Assembly (NCBI GenBank): GCA_965370435.1
Contig: CBDUUP010000121.1
Coordinates: forward strand, 1-10,985
Reading direction: 5' to 3'
Source of the DNA: CBDUUP01 sp965370435
GTDB lineage: Bacteria > Chloroflexota > Anaerolineae > Anaerolineales > UBA11579
DNA: 10,985 bases
In this document: one piece after another, positions 7,173 through 10,985 of the stretch
How positions within the stretch are numbered: the stretch's first letter is position 1
Layout: the number at the start of each line of letters is the position of its first letter
Made by a program: the position numbers and the translations under genes
Notes under the pieces: model-generated
What the model was told of the DNA's origin: nothing
The model's database searches: none
Seen by the model: only the letters and a program-made list of their open reading frames with translations

Positions 7173-8735
7173 ATGAGCTTACCCATCTTGATATACGATA
7201 CGACTTTGCGGGACGGAACCCAGCGGGAAGGGATTTCCTTGTCTTGCGACGATAAGCTGCGGATCGCCCAGCGGCTGGACAATTTGGGCGTGGCCTATAT
7301 TGAGGGCGGGTGGCCGGGGTCGAATCCGAAGGATGCTGAATTTTTCCAGCGGCTGGATGAGTTGGACTTGAAGCATGCCAAAATTGCGGCCTTTGGCTCC
7401 ACATGCCGGGCGGGGTCGGAGGCGAAAGAAGATACGAATATCCAGGCTTTGCTGGAGGCCAATACGCCGGTTTGCACCGTGGTGGGAAAAACCTGGACGC
7501 TCCATATCACCGACGTGCTTCAAACCACCCTGGAAGAAAACCTGCGCATCATTGAAGAAAGCCTCCGGCATCTTAAAGACCACCAGCGCGAAGTGATCTA
7601 TGACGCCGAACACTTTTTTGACGGGTATAAAGATGACCCGGAATATTCGCTAGAAACACTAAGGGCTGCCGACAAGGGAGGCGCAGACAGCCTGGTGTTG
7701 TGCGACACTAACGGCGGATCGCTGCCCAATGAGGTGTCCAAGATCGTCAGGGAAGTCCAGGATGCGCTCCCCGGTGCGCGGCTTGGCATCCATGCGCACA
7801 ACGATGGCGAATGCGCGGTGGCCAATACGCTGGCAGCGGTCTTGGAAGGCGCGGTTCAGGTGCAAGGCACGATCAATGGCTATGGCGAACGGTGCGGGAA
7901 CGCTAACCTTTGCAGCATCATCCCTGATTTGGAACTTAAGTTGGACATGACCTGCCTCCCCGATGGCAAGCTGGGAGACCTGTATGATGTCTCTCACTTC
8001 GTCGCAGAGGTCGCCAACCTGGCCGCTGACGAACAGCAGCCTTTTGTGGGGAACAGCGCGTTCGCCCATAAAGGAGGCATCCACGTTGCGGCGATGCGCC
8101 GCAACAGCGCCAGCTACCAGCATATTGAACCCGACCTGGTGGGGAACAAAATGCGGACGGTGGTCTCGGAGTTATCAGGGCGCGGCAATCTGCTAAGCAA
8201 AGCGCAGGAATTCAATATAAAGGTTGATGATAAAGCTGTGTTGAGCAAAATCCTCAATGAGATCAAAACTTTAGAATCGCGGGGCTTCTCTTTTGAATCG
8301 GCGGAGGCATCGGTGGCCTTGATGCTGCATCGCAGTCAAGAAGGATACGAACCGCCATTCGAGTTGATCGATTTCTCGGCCAATGTAGAGCACCGCAAGG
8401 GCCGGGGCACCTTTGCCGAAGCGATGGTCAAGATCATAGTGAACGGTGAAGTGATCCACACCATAGCCGAAGGGAATGGCCCGGTGAACGCGTTAGATAC
8501 CGCGCTCCGAAAGGGTCTGCTGCCCATCTACCCGCGGCTGGCTGAATTCCAGTTGGCCGATTATAAGGTTCGGATCATTGACGGGTCCAATGGCACCGCG
8601 GCGATAACCCGCGTATTGATAGATACCCAGAACGGACACCAACGATGGAGCACGGTTGGGGCCAGCGCCAACATCATTGAGGCCAGTTGGCAGGCGTTGG
8701 TAGATAGCGTTGAATATGGATTGAGGTTAGCATGA
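7173..8735 (+). CDS. cimA: (R)-citramalate synthase
   Basis: This enzyme condenses pyruvate and acetyl-CoA to citramalate, opening the threonine-independent route to 2-ketobutyrate and isoleucine. The 520-residue protein is a DRE-TIM metallolyase with YDTTLRDGTQREGIS (Arg13, Asp14), the IEGGWPGSNPKD motif characteristic of CimA-type proteins, and metal ligands His207 and His209 in HAHND. NGYGERCGN has Asn235 and Asn243. A C-terminal LeuA dimer domain (about 390-515, GNGPVNALDTAL) suggests feedback control, typically by isoleucine. ATG 7173 is chosen because it has a well-spaced GGAG and begins right at the conserved barrel. An upstream in-frame ATG at 7107 would add 22 residues read out of the repeat. 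The stop overlaps the leuB start (ATGA). It could have been taken for a second 2-isopropylmalate synthase, but the GWPGSNPKD motif and the presence of leuA argue for CimA. Confidence 0.94.
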   Translation: MSLPILIYDTTLRDGTQREGISLSCDDKLRIAQRLDNLGVAYIEGGWPGSNPKDAEFFQRLDELDLKHAKIAAFGSTCRAGSEAKEDTNIQALLEANTPVCTVVGKTWTLHITDVLQTTLEENLRIIEESLRHLKDHQREVIYDAEHFFDGYKDDPEYSLETLRAADKGGADSLVLCDTNGGSLPNEVSKIVREVQDALPGARLGIHAHNDGECAVANTLAAVLEGAVQVQGTINGYGERCGNANLCSIIPDLELKLDMTCLPDGKLGDLYDVSHFVAEVANLAADEQQPFVGNSAFAHKGGIHVAAMRRNSASYQHIEPDLVGNKMRTVVSELSGRGNLLSKAQEFNIKVDDKAVLSKILNEIKTLESRGFSFESAEASVALMLHRSQEGYEPPFELIDFSANVEHRKGRGTFAEAMVKIIVNGEVIHTIAEGNGPVNALDTALRKGLLPIYPRLAEFQLADYKVRIIDGSNGTAAITRVLIDTQNGHQRWSTVGASANIIEASWQALVDSVEYGLRLA

Positions 8736-9829
8736 AGGCGAAAATCACGTTGCTTCCCGGCGACGGCATCGGGCCGGAGGTCGTAAAGGCGGCGGCTGAA
8801 CTGCTGAAAACTGTGGGGGAAGTTTTTGGGCATCAATTTGAAATGGAGACTTTTTTGATAGGCGGCTGCGCGATAGATGAATATGGCGATCCCTTACCCG
8901 AAAACACGCTCAAAGCCTGCCGAGAGGCGGACGCGATCTTGCTGGGCGCAGTGGGCGGGCCGAAATGGGACGACCCCTCCGCAAAGGTGCGGCCCGAACA
9001 AGGGTTATTGGGCCTGCGCAAAAATCTTGACCTCTTCGCCAACTTGCGCCCGGTCCAGCCCCACCCGGAACTGGTATCGGCCTCTCCCCTGAAACAAGAA
9101 TATTTAGAAGGCGTGGATATGCTGGTGGTGCGCGAGCTGACCGGGGGGATTTATTTTGGGCAGCCCCGGCATCGCCAAGATGTGGATGGGGAAACTCAGG
9201 CGGTGGATACGATGGTCTACAAGACCAGCGAAATTGAACGCGCAGCCCAACTCGCTTTTTCCCTGGCGCAGCAGAGGAAAAAGAAAGTCACTTCAATAGA
9301 CAAAGCCAACGTGCTGGAAACATCCCGGCTTTGGCGGGAAACGGTATCCAGGGTTGCGGAGGACTATCCGGCCGTCACGCTTGAGCATTTGCTGGTGGAT
9401 GCAGCTGCGATGCACCTCTTGACCAGGCCAAGCGACTTTGACGTGCTCGTAACCGCCAACTTGTTCGGCGACATCCTCACCGATGAGGCCTCCGTGCTGA
9501 CCGGGTCAATGGGCAATATGCCCTCCGCTTCGCTGGGCAGCGCTAAAAATTCACTCGGCTGCCCGCTGGGGCTGTATGAGCCAATCCACGGTTCAGCGCC
9601 CGATATCGCCGGTAGAGGGGTCGCCAATCCGATTGGGACTATATTATCCACCGCGCTTTTACTTCGCCATTCCCTGGGGCTGAATGAAGAAGCTGGAGCT
9701 TTGGAAAAAGCGGTTGACATCACTTTGAACGCTGGCGTCCGAACCGCCGATATCGCCGCGCATGAGGATGAGCCGGTTTCTACTGAGGAAATGACGAGGA
9801 AGATCATAGGAAATTTCCAATTGAAGTAA
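8732..9829 (+). CDS. leuB: 3-isopropylmalate dehydrogenase
   Basis: This enzyme oxidatively decarboxylates 3-isopropylmalate to 2-ketoisocaproate using NAD and a divalent metal. Next to cimA it probably also acts on 3-methylmalate to give 2-ketobutyrate. The 365-residue length is normal. Visible motifs are LLPGDGIGPEV at 7-17, LLGAVGGPKWDDP, GLRKNLDLFANLRP, and RELTGGIYFG with catalytic Tyr141. DKANVLE has catalytic Lys191, and the metal-binding aspartates are Asp223, Asp247 and Asp251, followed by EPIHGSAPDIAG. The family's usual GMLPSAS reads GNMPSAS here. The start overlaps the cimA stop by 4 bp (ATGA), so translation is likely coupled. Homologous isocitrate and tartrate dehydrogenases are less likely given the REL loop and the neighbourhood. 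Confidence 0.97.
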   Translation: MKAKITLLPGDGIGPEVVKAAAELLKTVGEVFGHQFEMETFLIGGCAIDEYGDPLPENTLKACREADAILLGAVGGPKWDDPSAKVRPEQGLLGLRKNLDLFANLRPVQPHPELVSASPLKQEYLEGVDMLVVRELTGGIYFGQPRHRQDVDGETQAVDTMVYKTSEIERAAQLAFSLAQQRKKKVTSIDKANVLETSRLWRETVSRVAEDYPAVTLEHLLVDAAAMHLLTRPSDFDVLVTANLFGDILTDEASVLTGSMGNMPSASLGSAKNSLGCPLGLYEPIHGSAPDIAGRGVANPIGTILSTALLLRHSLGLNEEAGALEKAVDITLNAGVRTADIAAHEDEPVSTEEMTRKIIGNFQLK

Positions 9830-9832
9830 GGA

Positions 9833-9984
9833 ACTATTAAAAACATTTCACCACAGAGACACAGAGTACGTCGCTTCGCTTAGAGAGAGAAACAAAAAAA
9901 TCTAAAAACTCTGCGTCTCTATGATAAATAATTTTGAGAATTTCCGATAGGTTTCAAGATGCTATAAAAAGTGTCAGGCAGCTA
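9833..9984 (+). repeat. Intergenic palindromic repeat, copy 4
   Basis: This copy fills the leuB-pheA gap. It has TTTCACCACAGAGACACAGAG, then TACGTCGCTTCGCTTAGAGAG, which is nearly the left arm of copy 1 (CGTCGCTGCGCTTAGAGAG). The right counterpart of that arm is absent. CAGAGACACAGAG (9854-9866) can pair with CTCTGCGTCTCT (9909-9920). The A-rich core AGAGAAACAAAAAAA lies between. The segment at about 9923-9960 resembles 7099-7138 of copy 3 (TTGAGA, then GGTTTCA). The left boundary is approximate. Confidence 0.82.
9968..9984 (+). repeat. 3' end box of the repeat, copy 4
   Basis: AAAGTGTCAGGCAGCTA is the same 17 nt as at 4888-4904, about 38 bp before the pheA start. The exact identity, when most of the surrounding spacer has diverged, marks this as the conserved end of the element. 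Confidence 0.75.
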
Positions 9985-10001
9985 GAATAAATAATGCGAT
10001 C

Positions 10002-10007
10002 AAGGAG
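10002..10007 (+). promoter_or_regulatory. Possible ribosome binding site of pheA, poorly spaced
   Basis: AAGGAG is a strong match, but it lies 14 nt before ATG 10022, longer than usual, with no start codon in between in the pheA frame. GGGTGA at 10045-10050, 4 nt before ATG 10055, offers an alternative. The true start is therefore uncertain. Confidence 0.4.
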
Positions 10008-10021
10008 TCGACAATCGGCAT

Positions 10022-10882
10022 ATGACCGGTAAAAATTCAATGATGGGTGAAACTATGGTCGCTTTTCAAGGGGAACCCGGCGCTTACAGCGAAGCGGCTG
10101 CCTATTCGCATTTCGGTGAAGAGGCCTCAACGCTGCCTTGTGAAACTTTTGAGAAAGTATTCCATGCGGTAACCGTGGATGAAGCGAACTATGGCCTGGT
10201 CCCGATTGAAAACTCGCTGGCAGGCAGCATCCACCGCAACTACGATCTGATGATGCGTTATGATCTCAAGATCACGGGAGAATACCATTTGAGGGTAAAC
10301 CACTGCCTGCTGGCGCTGCCGGGGGTTGAACTTAAAGAAATCCAACGGGTGCATTCGCATCCCCAGGCGCTGGCCCAATGCGAAGCCAATATCACCAAAC
10401 TTGATCTCGCTGCAATTGCAGAACGGGACACGGCCGGGAGCGCCCGCTGGATCAAGGAAAATGAAGATAGGGAAGCCGCCGCTCTTGCGTCAAGCCACGC
10501 GGCAAGCGTGTATGGTCTTCAAGTTCTTAGAGAAAATATGGAAGACAACCCCGCAAACTTCACTCGCTTTCTGGCTCTCAGCAAAGGCCCTCAATCGGGG
10601 GATTATGATGGCGTAGATGAATTTAAAACCTCCATCGTTTTCAGTTTGCCTAATAAGCCCGGTTCTCTTTTTAATGCGCTGAGTGTGTTTGCATTACGAG
10701 ACATTGACCTGACCAAGATCGAATCGCGTCCCATTGCTGGAAAACCCTGGGAGTATTTATTCTATATTGATTTTGTCGGACATATTGACTCGGATGTGTG
10801 CATCCGTGCGATTGACCACCTCAATGAAACTGCGCCTTTTTTGGAAGCGCTGGGGTCTTATAAACGGCATAAGCAATATTAA
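10022..10882 (+). CDS. pheA: Prephenate dehydratase (monofunctional, with ACT domain)
   Basis: This enzyme converts prephenate to phenylpyruvate, the committed step of phenylalanine synthesis. The 286 residues hold only the dehydratase and ACT domains, with no fused chorismate mutase. VAFQGEPGAYSEAAA (13-27) starts the catalytic domain, which also has VPIENSLAGS and the catalytic TRF triplet (Thr181-Arg182-Phe183). The ACT domain follows (about 200-280), with KPGSLFNAL and the phenylalanine-binding ESRP at 234-237, so feedback inhibition by phenylalanine is likely. Start choice is open. ATG 10022 has AAGGAG at a long 14-nt spacing, ATGs at 10040 and 10043 are in frame, and ATG 10055 would begin exactly at the conserved MVAFQGEPG with GGGTGA just upstream. 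Repeat copy 4 separates it from leuB, and copy 5 follows it. Co-transcription with the leucine genes is plausible but not shown. Confidence 0.95.
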   Translation: MTGKNSMMGETMVAFQGEPGAYSEAAAYSHFGEEASTLPCETFEKVFHAVTVDEANYGLVPIENSLAGSIHRNYDLMMRYDLKITGEYHLRVNHCLLALPGVELKEIQRVHSHPQALAQCEANITKLDLAAIAERDTAGSARWIKENEDREAAALASSHAASVYGLQVLRENMEDNPANFTRFLALSKGPQSGDYDGVDEFKTSIVFSLPNKPGSLFNALSVFALRDIDLTKIESRPIAGKPWEYLFYIDFVGHIDSDVCIRAIDHLNETAPFLEALGSYKRHKQY

Positions 10883-10891
10883 TGATCTAGC

Positions 10892-10985
10892 CACCGTACA
10901 GTTTTCAAAAGAGATCATCGAAATGAATGTTCATTGCAAACTTTTCACCGCGGAGACGCAGAGAGCGCAGAGTCAACGCTGAGAA
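10892..10985 (+). repeat. Intergenic palindromic repeat, copy 5 (cut by window end)
   Basis: This copy starts about 10 bp after the pheA stop. TAGCCACCGTACA near its start is a weak match to the 5' terminal sequence of copy 1. AAAAGAGATC then leads into a stretch (10907-10967) that matches 1840-1900 without gaps at 54 of 61 positions, including TTCACCGCGGAGACGCAGAG. The right half lies beyond the window. No coding sequence or terminator is visible in this tail. Confidence 0.85.

Noticed and set aside
9941..9968. Possible promoter (TTTCCG, 16 nt, TATAAA) before pheA
   Set aside because: The -35 match is weak. Only the TATAAA is suggestive, and it falls next to the conserved end box of the repeat, so it is not enough to call.
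9994..10032. Possible 12-codon leader peptide before pheA
   Set aside because: It encodes MRSRSRQSAYDR with no phenylalanine codons, lacks a ribosome site and overlaps the pheA start, so it does not look like an attenuator.
10734..10982. Open frame of 82 codons overlapping the pheA end and repeat copy 5
   Set aside because: It lies out of frame within pheA and then reads through the repeat (KLFTAETQRA), so it is a repeat artefact.
1828..10985. CRISPR array
   Set aside because: The copies are kilobases apart, separated by genes, diverged from each other and have internal palindromes with deletions, which is unlike evenly spaced identical repeats.

Overview
The window is one strongly biosynthetic block in which every gene lies on the + strand. 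In order it carries ilvB (5' end cut off by the window), ilvN, ilvC, leuA, leuC, leuD, cimA, leuB and pheA. All nine are recognisable from family motifs and all look intact apart from the truncated ilvB. The gene content, the LeuA-plus-CimA pairing and the interspersed 'ACCACAGAGACACAGAG' type repeats suggest a bacterium of the Chloroflexota (Anaerolineae-like). That placement rests on recollection and overall look, with no phylogenetic test behind it.

Layout. Bases 1-1830 hold the two acetohydroxyacid synthase subunits (24 bp apart). After a 236-bp gap, ilvC and leuA are nearly fused (5 bp apart). After a 190-bp gap come leuC and leuD (3 bp apart). After a 219-bp gap come cimA and leuB (ATGA overlap). 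After a 192-bp gap comes pheA, followed by 103 bp to the window end. So the genes form tightly coupled pairs, and every gap between pairs is filled by a copy of one repeat family, always in the same orientation.

Pathway. IlvBN and IlvC serve valine, leucine and isoleucine. LeuA starts leucine synthesis from 2-ketoisovalerate. CimA makes citramalate from pyruvate and acetyl-CoA, which LeuCD and LeuB can convert to 2-ketobutyrate, giving isoleucine without threonine deaminase. LeuCD and LeuB are therefore probably shared by two chain-elongation routes. IlvD and the branched-chain transaminase are not in the window. PheA (prephenate dehydratase with an ACT domain) adds the phenylalanine branch at the end of the block.

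The most interesting non-coding content is the repeat family: five copies (the last truncated), each built around an A-rich loop flanked by inverted arms. The best copy (1878-1990) has 40-nt arms matching at 35 of 40 positions. A conserved 3' end box (17 nt, identical in two copies) resembles the inverse of the 5' end of copy 1, which suggests a non-coding, MITE-like palindromic element. I saw no RNA genes, CRISPR, transposase genes, leader-peptide attenuators or convincing intrinsic terminators.
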